This document shows positions 34,944-44,876 of a stretch of 64,000 bases of DNA, one piece after another. The notes below the pieces were generated by a model. The model ran no database searches. It had not been told where the DNA came from and saw nothing but the letters and a program-made list of their open reading frames with translations. The stretch spans positions 5,034,001 through 5,098,000 of the forward strand of contig NC_134138.1 of assembly GCF_033958435.1 (NCBI RefSeq). The letters run 5' to 3'. The position numbers and the translations under genes are program-made. Source of the DNA: Carettochelys insculpta (lineage: Eukaryota; Chordata; Testudines; Carettochelyidae). The stretch's first letter is position 1. Each line of letters starts with the position of its first letter.

Positions 34944-37900
34944 TCAGGAGTGCAGGAACCGGCTGAAGGCATTGTAGGTGGATTCCAAATCAAACAGCAT
35001 CTGGCGCACTTGGGAATCGTCCAGCTCGTCAGAGGCAGACATGCCGCTCAGCATCTGCAGCCTGCCGGGGAGAGTCAAGGCACAGTCCTGGCCCCCAGAG
35101 CAGGAAGAAGGCCCTTTGCTGGGCTGCACTTTGCGCCTGCACTAGTACTGGAGGGACCTGGCACGAGCCATGACTTGTTGCCCTGAGTGCTGGCCTAGGA
35201 GGAAGCTGGTAGCTCCTCTGGCCACGGTCCCACCCCGCAACCAGGCCCCTGATCAGACATGGCAAGCAGGGCTGGGGACAAGCACCTCCCACTGCAGAGG
35301 GAGCAGACTGATGGAGCTGGGCCCGAAGGCACTCTGCGCTCCCCCATGCCCTCAGACTGGCAGGAGCGCCATGGGGCAAGGCAGGTCCAGGCCCTGTCCT
35401 GGAGAGCTGGGTCAGGACCCGGGCTTGCTCCTGCAGAGGGCAGGGGCCTCAGAGCACCCTACTCACCACTGGTTCACTTTCTGTCTCCCCTCGAAGTCAG
35501 GAGGTAGGTGGCTCATGCGGTTCATCGTCTCCATCAGCTGCCGCAGGTCTGGCTGGATCTGGATGCACAAAAGCATGGAGCTTCTGCTTTTCCTGCCTGG
35601 GGCCCGGCTGGGAAAGCCCCACCCCCCTTCAGGCGCTGCTTCCAGCAGTGAAGCCTCCATGCACCCCTAGCTTGTCCCCCTCTCTCTCCGAAGACCAGCC
35701 ACACCGGCTCAGACCAAAATCCATCTTGCCCAGTGCCCTGTCTTCGGCCAGTGGCCAATGCCACATGCCCCAAGGGAAGCGAACAGAACAGCTGAGCATT
35801 GAGTGGTCCATCTCCTGTCATCTAGTTCCAACTTCTGACAAACGGAGGCTAGCGCCATCATTCCTGCCCATCCTGGCTAACAGCCACCGATGGACCTCAC
35901 CTCCCTGAATGGATCTAGCTCTTTTTGGAACTCTATTGATAAAGTCCTGGTCTTCACGCCATCCTCTGGCCAGGAGCTCCAGAAGTGAACGGTGCACTGC
36001 ATGAGAAATACATCCTGTTTGTTCTTAACCATGTTGCTAATTTCACTGGGTAACCCCTAGATCTCGTGTGGTGGCAACAAGTAAATACCTTTTCCTTATT
36101 TTTCCTCCACACCAGTCATGATTTTGTCGACCTCTTAGTCGTCCCCGCACCCTTCATCTATTGTTTTCTAAACTGAAAAGTCACAGACTTTTTAATCTCT
36201 CTTCAGATGGACCCGGTCCAAATCCATTGTTTTTGTTACCCTTTTCTGAAACTTTTCCACAGCCAAGGGTGTTTTTTGTTTTGTTTTTTTTTGAGATGAG
36301 GCGACCACATCTGCACGCAGTATTCAAGCTGGGGGTGTACCCTGGATTTATACCAAGGCTGTAAGATACTCCCTGTCTTATCCTCTGTCCCTCTGTAAAT
36401 GATTCTCACCTCATCCATGACTCGGATCTCCAGGCGCAGCTTGTCCATCACTGTGATGAAAAGCTGGAAGAGAAAAGAGGTGCCTCAGCAATGGCCTGGA
36501 AGCTAGCAGCAGGGCACCTCACTCCAGCCCTCTTGGGAGGGTGGGGGCAAGCCAGGCCAGCGGGCCCTTGACAGCCCCCTGGGGACCAGCCATGCAGCTG
36601 CACAGGCCAGGCCAGCTGCCAAAGTCCCAGAGGCACAGGATGCCGGGATTACAGTGCGCACAGCCCCTTGCCCCGGGAACGTACAGAGACGATGTCAGCA
36701 ATGCAGCGGTTCAGGTTGCCCTTGTCATCCTTGATGGTGATTGGCCGATCCTCCTTGATCCTCTCCATGGCCAGCGGGCAGTCGAGCTGCAGCAGCAGGA
36801 GGGTTACAATGAGGCTGGGCAAGCTCAGGGCAGGGTAACAAGCACCATATAACCCCCAACAAAGAGCATTTCCCAGGGAAAGCCGGGTTCCGCTCCATGT
36901 GCTGAGCCGGGGGAAGGGAGCACAGTACAGAACGTGGCCAGATGGTCTGAACATAGGGCCACCCAGCCTGGTCGCAGATAGTGACCAGTGCTGGGTGCCC
37001 CAGAGGGCATGACCAGAACACGTCACCAAAAGGTGATCCTTCTCCTGTCACCCAGTCCCAGCTTCTGACAAACAGGGGGCTAGACGCACCACCCTGTCCA
37101 CCTTGCTGAACAGCCATTTGTGGCCCTGTTCTCCATGAACGTATCCAGTAGGTTTTTGAGCCTTGTTATAGTCTCAGCCTTCACATTGCCCTGTGGCAGG
37201 GAGTCCCACAGCTGGCCCTGCGTTGTGTGAAGAAATCCGTCCTTCTGTCTGTTTTAACCCCACTACCTGTTTGTTTCATGGGGTGACCCCTAGTTCTTGC
37301 ATTAGGAGAAGGAAGACAGAACACCACTTCCTTATCGACTTTGTCCAACCAGTTGGGATGTTCTGGACATTAGCCGCCTCTTTTCCAAGCTGAGAAATCC
37401 CACTCTTACTACTCTCCCCACACCATACCCCAGCCATTCCATACCCCTAATTGGTTTTCTGCACCTTTCCCAATTCCAATACATCTTTTTAGAGATGTGG
37501 TGACCTTGAATACTGCTGCAGGTGTGACGTGGAAGTACACGGGATTTATACGAAGGTAATATGATTACGACAAGGTGGAAGTGTCTTTGGTCCAGGGGAG
37601 GGAGGGAGAGAGTGTGTACCTGTTTGAAGGCAGCTTTGTACTGGACCAGGAGCCGGGAGCAGGCTGCCGTGTACCTGGGGCAGTGCATGGAGTAAGAACA
37701 GCTGGAGTGGCTCATGCCAAGCAGGAGGGGAACACGGAGGTCGAAGATGTACAAGCAGGTCCCCAGGGGAAAGGAGAACACTGTAACAGCCCCCACGGCA
37801 GGGGAGGCTCCCCAGGGTCTCTGACTGGAGACCCTCTGCATGGAGCAATGTTGCCTGGCCCCCAGGGGAAGTGGGCAGGGCCTGAGGGGGGACTAAGGGG

Positions 37901-40111
37901 CTGTTTTGATGCTTCTCTGAGCCCCCTCCCCAGTGTGTCCGCAGTGCCCTGGGGAGGGGAGGTCACTCTGCTCCACTCGGTAACGACGCATCCTGCAGGA
38001 GATGCTCCTGCTGCTGCATCCGCTTGGCTCCCCTGGGAGAGACCAGGCTGGAAACAAAACCCAGCTGGGGACTCACTCGTTGGGAGAGACACAGTCCTTG
38101 ATATAGGCTTTCTCCAGAGCCTGCATCGTCTTCACCACCGCAAACAGCTCAGCCATGTTATCGTACCTGAAACCCAAGCGCAGAAGCCCGTGAAGGCGCA
38201 TAGCCTGTGACCCCCACCGCTATACATGCGCCCGCGTCCCTGGGAACAGCACAGGGGCTCTCATGCTCCACAGCCCAGCAGGAGCACTCCCTTTTTGTGG
38301 AGAAGACCCTTCCGTCTATTGCATCTTTCTCAGCCGCAGGCTGCCCTGGCCAATGGCAGAGGCGGAGCAGAAGGGCTCTTGGGTCCTTCCTAGCTTGGCG
38401 CGGGGACAGAGCATCAGAACGCAGAGCTCCCTGCACCATCAGCCCCAGCATCTCCCGAGCAAGGACCTCACTGCAGACAACAGCTTGAAGTCCCAGCACT
38501 CCCAAGCCCCACAGAACTGTGTACCACATGGGAACCCATTCGGCTGGGGATGGACTCACTTTTCTCGCTCCCGTGCATTTTTATACAGCTTCACCTCCTG
38601 CAAGGAGAGCAGATACACAGCCTGTCAGGTACCCGCACAGTGTGTGGTCAGCTGCACAAATGGACAGGCTGGAAGCAGGTGGGGACGGAGCTGACAGATA
38701 CGGACCTCCTGCATCCTCACCACAGGGTAGAGGAGACAGGGACCAGAGAAACCCACACTGAGATGGAGGTAAGGAGCTGGGAATCACCTCAAGAGCTGGG
38801 GTCCCCTGAATGCTCCAGCACTAAGGGCTGTGAAACCGTTTGCAGAGCCAAACCCGACTTACGCTGGAAGGTCATTCTGCCTCCTGTGCCAGAGACAGGA
38901 CGAGGAGGGGAACGTGACCAGCGTTACTCACCTCGTACAGTTCTGGCTTATTCCCTGGGGCTGAAAAAGAGGAAATCCATGAACAGACCTAGCACTTATA
39001 GCTAGGAGCCTACCAGTGACGCCCACAATGCAAAACCTTCCTGGTAACCCGGTGTTAGGAAGGACCACGTCCACAGCTCCTTAGCCTACTAGCTACAGGG
39101 ATACTGCTAGCACCCAGGACCTCTACAGCCTGCTCCGCTCTTCCATCCCGCCCCTCCTGCTGATCACCGCCCCTTGCTCCAGGCCAGAGAACCCAGCACA
39201 GTTCACAAGGGAGAATCAGATTCTGAGCTGGAAGGGTCCTTGAGAAGTTGAGTCCAGCCCCTGCACTGGAGCAGGGCCAAGTAAACAGAGCCCATCCCTT
39301 CCAGGCATCTGTCCAGCCTGTTCTTAACAACTTCCACTGATGGGGATCCACAACCTCCCTGGGGCACCTGCTCCACAGCTTAACTGCCCTCAGTGTGGGA
39401 AAGCTGTTCTTTATCTCAGGGGGTCTCAAACTTCATTGCTGTACTATCCACTTCTGCCAAGAAAAAGTAATGCACAGACACATGCCTCAGCCAAAACCCA
39501 GGCCCTGCCACCACGGGTGCGAGTAAGGGAAACAAAAGACCAGCCCCATTGCCCGAAGAAAGGAGAGGCTGAGGACCCAGGCTGCAGCCCCAGGAGGGGC
39601 CTGGAACCTGAGGCCCACTGCACAGGGCTGAAGCCCTTTGTCTGGCCTCGATCTCAGCAAGTCTAAGCCAACCCAGGGGAACTCATTAAAATGAGGTCCC
39701 AACCCAATTTGGGAACTGCTGTGCTATCCTAACCCCTGTTGATGCAGACTGAGCCATTGCTTCGTAACCTGCCTCTGTGGCCGTGATACCCACCCTCCCA
39801 TGAGCCCAGTGTCCCACCACTCTGCTGCCCCCAGCCCCGCTAGCCTGACCCCTGGGGACTTTGAGGGCAGGCAGTCCCGTGAGGGGAGCTGGAGCCCGCG
39901 GTGTCACTGGGTCTCTGGCCAGGGGCGGGGTGGGCCTGGGTCACAGCCCTGCTCATGGGCAGCAGGCAGCGCTCTGTCAGGTGTCGACCGGGCCAGTCTG
40001 TGTCTCAGCCCAGGCCATGGGGTGGTGCTGTGGGGCCCCTTGCTCCCCACGGCGGCAGGGCCAGCGGGACTCACCTCCTGGGCCAGGCGCAGCAGGGATC
40101 CCGTGGAACAT
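34944..40111 (-). CDS. VPS28: VPS28, ESCRT-I subunit; one expected 51-nt exon not present
   Basis: Subunit of ESCRT-I (with TSG101, VPS37 and MVB12/UBAP1) that links to ESCRT-II for sorting ubiquitinated cargo into multivesicular bodies. Coding exons in transcript order: 40111-40075 (ATG at 40111-40109, [12 protein letters not shown]), 38960-38932, 38597-38560, 38166-38077, 37674-37620, 36786-36685, 36463-36410, 35558-35467, 35061-34944 (stop TGA). All junctions are GT-AG and in phase. They total 615 nt, or 204 residues. Human VPS28 has 221; the shortfall is exactly 17 residues (51 nt), the segment after AAFKQ (human 84-100). That exon should lie between 37620 and 36786 and was not found there; a CR1 fills most of that intron. 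The core-domain helices, the linker [19 protein letters not shown], and the C-terminal four-helix domain ([13 protein letters not shown] to AFSRFLHS) are otherwise well conserved. The N-terminal exons are tiny (29 and 38 nt), as in other vertebrates. Confidence 0.95.
35700..36405 (-). mobile_element. CR1 LINE 3' fragment in a VPS28 intron
   Basis: The + strand reads the complement of a turtle CR1 3' region: tcttgcccagtgccctgtct, catcctggctaacagccac, ggatctagctctttttgga, cctccacaccagtcatgat and gagatgaggcgaccacatctgc. It is truncated at both ends and shares orientation with VPS28. Confidence 0.88.
36930..37560 (-). mobile_element. CR1 LINE 3' fragment filling the intron where a VPS28 exon is missing
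   Basis: Same CR1 type as 35700-36405: tgccccagagggcatgacc, cttctgacaaacagggggc, tttgagccttgttatagtc, aagaaatccgtccttctg and ctaattggttttctgcacc. It ends about 60 bp from the exon at 37620-37674. The expected 51-nt VPS28 exon should have been in this interval. Confidence 0.88.
39205..39430 (-). mobile_element. CR1 LINE 3' end in a VPS28 intron
   Basis: The + strand reads 'agattctgagctggaaggg', 'ccttgagaagttgagtccagc', then 'gatggggatccacaacctcc' and 'ctgttctttatctc'. This is the complement of a CR1 3' terminus. It lies between the first and second coding exons. Confidence 0.82.
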
Positions 40112-40146
40112 TGTGGTGGGCTGGGGCACTGCTGCCTGGGGGACCT
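40075..40146 (-). other. VPS28: VPS28 start-codon exon with its 5' UTR part
   Basis: On the minus strand the acceptor is ctccctcgcag then aggtcccc. About 35 nt of 5' UTR precede the ATG (40111-40109), and the exon ends at the GTGAGT donor (complement of 40069-40074). The preceding non-coding exon ends at 41048. Confidence 0.82.
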
Positions 40147-40227
40147 CTGCGAGGGAGGGAGGGAGAGAGGCGTTAGTGTGGCCTGGTGGCCCGGCCCCTG
40201 CACCCGACGCGATCCCCGGACCCAAAC

Positions 40228-40975
40228 AGCCCGGGGCCCCACACTCCCCACCGCCCCCTAGTGACAAACACCCCCCAGCCCTGCGCTCCCCACCGCCCCC
40301 TAGACACAAACACCCCCCGGCCCTGCGCTCCCCTCCGCCCCCCAGCCAAACACACACACACACACACAACCCCCCCGGCCCTGCGCTCCCCACCGCCCCC
40401 TAGTGACAAACACCCCCCAGCCCTGCACTCCCCACCGCCCCCTAGTCACAAACACCCCCCCGGCCCTGTGCTCCCCACCGCCCCCTAGCCAAACACACAC
40501 ACACACACACAACCCCCCCGGCCCTGCGCTCCCCACCGCCCCCTAGTCACAAACACCCCCCCGGCCCTGCGCTCCCCACCGCCCCCTAGTGACAAACACC
40601 CCCCGGCCCTGCGCTCCCCACCGCCCCCTAGTCACAAACGCCCCCCGGCCCTGCGCTCCCCACCGCCCCGTAATGACAAACACCCCCCGGCCCTGCGCTC
40701 CCCACCGCCCCCCAGCCGCAAACGCCCCCCCCCGGCCCGGCGTTCCCCACCGCCCCCCAGCCACAAACACCCCCCCCCGGCCCTGCGCTCCCCACCGCCC
40801 CCCAGTCACAAACACCCCCCCCGGCCCCGCGCTCCTCACCGCCCCCCAGCCACAAACACCCCCCCCCGCCCTGCGCTCCCCACCGCCCCCCAGTCACAAA
40901 CACCCCCCCGGCCCTGCGCTCCTCACCGCCCCCCAGCCGCAAACACACACACACACACACACACACACCCTGAGC
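40228..40975. repeat. Minisatellite in VPS28 intron 1, about 16 units plus CA tracts
   Basis: About sixteen tandem units of 40-57 bp built around gctccccaccgccccctag followed by tcacaaacacccccc and ggccctgc. Three units are lengthened by (CA)n (near 40345-40368, 40492-40512, 40942-40968). The VPS28-sense strand is G-rich, with runs such as GGGGGCGGTGGGGA and GGGGGG. Many units are 42 bp, so all three frames stay open for long stretches; these were not called as genes. Confidence 0.93.
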
Positions 40976-41350
40976 CGAGCGCACCGCACCGCACCGCTGC
41001 TCCCCGCGCCCCCGGCCCTGCCGCGCCGCCGCCCTCCGGCCTCTCACCCGCTTCCTGGAAAATGGCGCCAGAGCACATCGAGGGCTCGGCGCTCCGCCCG
41101 CCCGCCTGCCTGGGAGGGGCGCGGCCGTTATTTGGGCGGGAAGGGCGCGCGCTGCAGTGCTGAGGGATGAACAAGTGACGCCCCCCCGCCCCTCCAGAGA
41201 CGGGGCTTTCCCGCCCGGCCCGGCGGTGTGCAATCCCGTGGGGGGCGGGGGGAGCCGGCGCCCTGCGCCTCTGGCCGGTGGGTGGATGCCGGAGTGCGCC
41301 ACAGCCCCGGTACAAGGGCCAGGCGCCAGCAGCCCGAACGGGAGCGCGTG
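40976..41350 (-). promoter_or_regulatory. VPS28: CpG-rich promoter and non-coding exon 1 of VPS28
   Basis: The densest CpG cluster of the gene interval. On the minus strand a good donor (GAAGCGG|GTGAGA, exon end at 41048) marks the end of a non-coding first exon running to about 41.10-41.15 kb. CpG- and GC-box-like sequence (ggggcgg type) lies beyond. The exact start site cannot be read from sequence. The intron minisatellite begins directly downstream of the exon. Confidence 0.7.
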
Positions 41351-43487
41351 TGACGTGCTAGGGCTCCGCAGAGCCGGCACGCGTGCCAAGAACAGCAGGT
41401 GAGGCGGGAGCTCAGCCCCGCCCTTCCTCCCCCCAGGCAGCCGCGTGCTGGCACAGAGCCAGGCCGCCTGGGGAGTAGGAAAAGCCCGTCTCACACGGCC
41501 AACCCCCTCCCCGAGCGGGAGAGCCCTGCCTCTTCGCGTGTTTATTCACGGAGCTGTTGTCAGAAGGACCCCTAGTGGCTTTTAAAAGTATCACCGGCAC
41601 TCAGGCTGGAGAGGATGGAAGGTCAGTTTTCAACACTGCCTCCAAGGTTGCTGAGCCCGGTGGTACTGCGGTGGGAACGAGTGGGTACTGTTACAGGCAC
41701 GCTGCGCCTCAGGGATGTTCTCTCTTCTGTAGGGTAACCCTGTCTGAATGTTCCCAGTAAAGTTCCCCAGAGGTGGCCCGGCAGTAAGGCCCTTTGTCAG
41801 TCCTTTACCTAGTAACCCTTTTGCAATAGGGTGCCGAGCCTCCTTGGTCAAAGCTGCCTGAGTCCCAGCCTGGCACAGGCTTGGTCAGTTCCTCCTGCTC
41901 CCATGGTTGCTCTGCAGAGCGGCTGTGAGGGGAAATGCTGACCCCACAGGAGTCTTCATGCTGAGAAACAGCTACAGTGCTGCTTCCTGGCCTGCGTGGG
42001 CTGGCAGGTAGCCCCGCATCCCCTGCTGTGCAAGGTCAGGGACAGAAGGATGGAGCCAGCTGGAACATGGTTTAAATGCAGCATCTCTGCCCCAAGGGGT
42101 TGGCAAGGAGAGGAGTCTGTTTTCTGGAGCTGCCTCCCTCAACTTGCCCATCTTTTTGTACAACTGCAGGCCCATGTTTCCTTCTAATCCTGTAAGGTGC
42201 TATTTATTCTCCTTTGCATTTTGCAATCGATCCATTGAATTTCAATTATTTATTGGTTCAATTATTTAATAAAATCATACTTGTAAAATATTGTTACAGA
42301 TGTGAAATTCATAACATGACAAGCAACATTCGGAGACCTGAACCAAACGTTGCATGTGTGGCTGATTTCGGGCTATGAATAGTTAGAAATAGTTGAGTTA
42401 AAGAATATTTTGAACATGTGTCTGTACTCGCTCTTCAAGGTGGTGTATTCTGTGATGGATTTGAAACGTTGATGCATTTGATCCATGTTTAGTTTGTTGC
42501 ATGCCCTACTATGTCACAAACCTCTCTAGTATAACCATAAGCATAGTAAATGTCAGTAATTGTGAAGGTTATGAGCAACTGATTCAGCTGTGAAATTGAC
42601 CAGCACCTCTATTTCAGGAGAGATCTCTGTGCTGATGTATTCAGAGCAGAACAAACTCATTTTTACTCCAGAATAAAAATCCTTCTTGCTCTCTCCAGTA
42701 GTAGGTTCTGTGACAATCTCAGTACCCTAACTGCTAATTCTGCACCTGAGGCAAGAATATAAAATTGCACCCCTCATGTATTCATGGTAGTTAGTTTGTA
42801 GAACAATGGAAAGTACATAAATAATCACAGTAACAGCAACAGTAACAACACACTGCTTATGCTGGCAGGGGGAGGGGGCTGTGTGGGGTGTACCCACCAT
42901 ACCTTGTCTCTCCTGCCTCAAGTGGGACTGTGCCGCTAGCAGATGCCTGCAGCGGGTGGTCGTGGGGCCACAAAAGAAACGGGGAAGGGCAGGGGGCAGG
43001 TGGGTGTGCTGACAGCACTGGGTGCAGAGCCAAGATAGCAACATTGGAGCCAGTGTGGTGCGTAGGGCCAAGGGGGTGTGTGTGTGTGGAGGTGCTGTGT
43101 GAAAGGATGTGTGTGTGTGTGTGTAAAGGTGGGGTGTGTATGTTGCTGCTGTGCCTCTGGGCAGCGTGCAAATGTACATGTAGATGCTCGTGGTATTGAG
43201 TGTCGGGAGAGGGTGTGGACGGTGGTGGTGCTGTACCAAGAAGCAGGTGTTTGTCAGAGCTGGTTGCCCCTTATGTGTACGTAGAGGCTGTGTGAAGGTG
43301 GGGCACTGCACAGGGACCAGGGATTGTCTCCAGGACCAAGGAGAGGTTGTCAGGGAGTCAAATCTGACAGGTGAAGCCCCAGACTCAGAACTAGCTCCCC
43401 CTAGGACCAAGTGAATCCCCACCTCCATGGATGAGCTCCAGGAACACTGGTAGCTAATTCTGACAGGCAGCAATGTGGGGCAAGCTG
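41351..43487. other. Intergenic stretch, no gene seen
   Basis: Ordinary intergenic sequence upstream of VPS28. It is AT-rich at 42190-42720 with no recognisable open frame. A GT-rich microsatellite patch lies at about 43074-43130 (tgtgtgtgtg with interruptions). An open minus-strand frame at 42727-43473 has a His/Thr-rich composition set by that repeat and is not taken as a gene. Confidence 0.5.
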
Positions 43488-44169
43488 GGCTACGTCTACA
43501 CGTGAAGCCAACATCGAAATAGGCTATTTCGATGAGTAACGTCTACACGTCCTCCAGGGCTGGCAACGTCGATGTTCAACTTCGACGTTGCGCGGCACCA
43601 CATCGAAATAGGCGCTGCGAGGGAACATCTACACGCCAAAGTAGCACACATCGAAATAAGGGTGCCAGGCACAGCTGCAGACAGGGTCACAGGGCGGACT
43701 CAACAGCAAGCCGCTCCCTTAAAGGGCCCCTCCCAGACACAGTTGCACTAAACAACACAAGATACACAGAGCCGACAACTGGTTGCAGACCCTGTGCCTG
43801 CAGCACGGATCCCCAGCTGCCGCAGCAGCAGCCAGAAGCCCTGGGCTAAGGGCTGCTGCCCACGGTGACCATAGAGCCCCGCAGGGGCTGGAGAGAGAGC
43901 ATCTCTCAACCCCTCAGCTGATGGCCGCCATGGCGGACCCCGCTATTTCGAAGTTGCGGGATGCGCAACGACTACACGGTCCCTACTTCGACATTGAACG
44001 TCAAAGTAGGGCGCTATTCCTATCCCCTCATGGGGTTAGCGACTTCGACGTCTCGCCGCCTAACGTCGAAGTTAACTTCGCAATAGCGCCCGGTGCGTAT
44101 AGCCGTGACGGGCACTATTTCGAAGTTAGTGCCGCTACTTCGAAGTAGCGTGCACGTGTAGACACGGCT
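43488..44169. mobile_element. MITE family A, copy 3 (reverse orientation)
   Basis: A 682-bp copy in the opposite orientation to copies 1, 2, 4, 5 and 7. Termini are GGCTACGTC and GACACGGCT, with CTG on both sides (43485-43487 and 44170-44172) as a 3-bp target duplication. Its + strand carries the two family frames intact: 43532-43849 (105 codons) and 43783-44148 (121 codons), overlapping by 67 bp in different frames. Neither resembles a known protein. Confidence 0.88.
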
Positions 44170-44337
44170 CTGGTGTGTCAGAATGCCATACCAGCAGCTG
44201 ATTTGGAGGAATAGCCTTTTTTGGCATCACAATGTGAAAAGTGTTCTTTAGATATAGCGCTGCTCCCCAGCTTCTCCCCAGCCACTCGCTCAAAGAAGGA
44301 AATTTGGTTGGTTTGGCATGATTCGTTCTTGGCATAT

Positions 44338-44863
44338 ATCAGAGAGGAGCCATGTTAGTCTGTAGCTTCGAGAACAACAAGAAGTCCTGTGGCACCTTAT
44401 AGACTAACAGAGATTTTGGAGCATAAGCTTTTGTGGGCAAAGACCCGCTTTGTCAGGTGCATGAGTTGGGGGGGGTGGTTTCAGAGGGGTATTTAGAGAG
44501 CGGAGTCCCAGTAAGAGGGAGGGCCGGAGCTGACGAGGTCTATTCAGCCAGGCGGAAATGGCCCGGTATCAACAGTACTTACCAAAAGAGGGCAAAACAA
44601 GTTAGACTCTGACAAAGGTTCACATCCCCCATCTGATCTGACTTGGATTTTCCTCTTTTGATAACTGCTTTTGGGACTGGGCCATTTCCACCTTGCTGAA
44701 TAGACCTTGTCAGCTCCGGCCCTCCCTCTTCCTGGGACTCCACTCTTTAAATACCCCTCTGACACCGCCCCACTACTCATGCATCTGATGAAGCGGGTCT
44801 TTGCCCACGAAAGCTTATGCTGCAAGATATGTTAGTCTATAAGGGGCCACAGGCCTTCTTGTT
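44338..44863. mobile_element. Fold-back Penelope-type element with perfect 13-bp target duplication
   Basis: The exact repeat GTTCTTGGCATAT flanks the element (44325-44337 and 44864-44876). The outer arms are inverted PLE termini (gtggcaccttatagactaac on the left; gttagtctataaggggccac on the right). Inner arms are also inverted (44502-44576 against about 44680-44755, sharing ctccggccctccctctt). Nearly the whole 526 bp can fold on itself around a loop near 44.60-44.68 kb. No intact RT or endonuclease is present. Confidence 0.9.
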
Positions 44864-44876
44864 GTTCTTGGCATAT

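Noticed and set aside
40173..40839. Long open frames with Gly/Arg- or Pro-rich repeats in the VPS28 intron region
   Set aside because: They arise because many minisatellite units are 42 bp, a multiple of three, and contain no stop codons. Frames are open on both strands.
42727..43473. 248-codon minus-strand frame rich in His, Thr and Pro
   Set aside because: The composition is dictated by the CA/GT repeat at 43.07-43.13 kb. There is no domain or homologue that I recognise.
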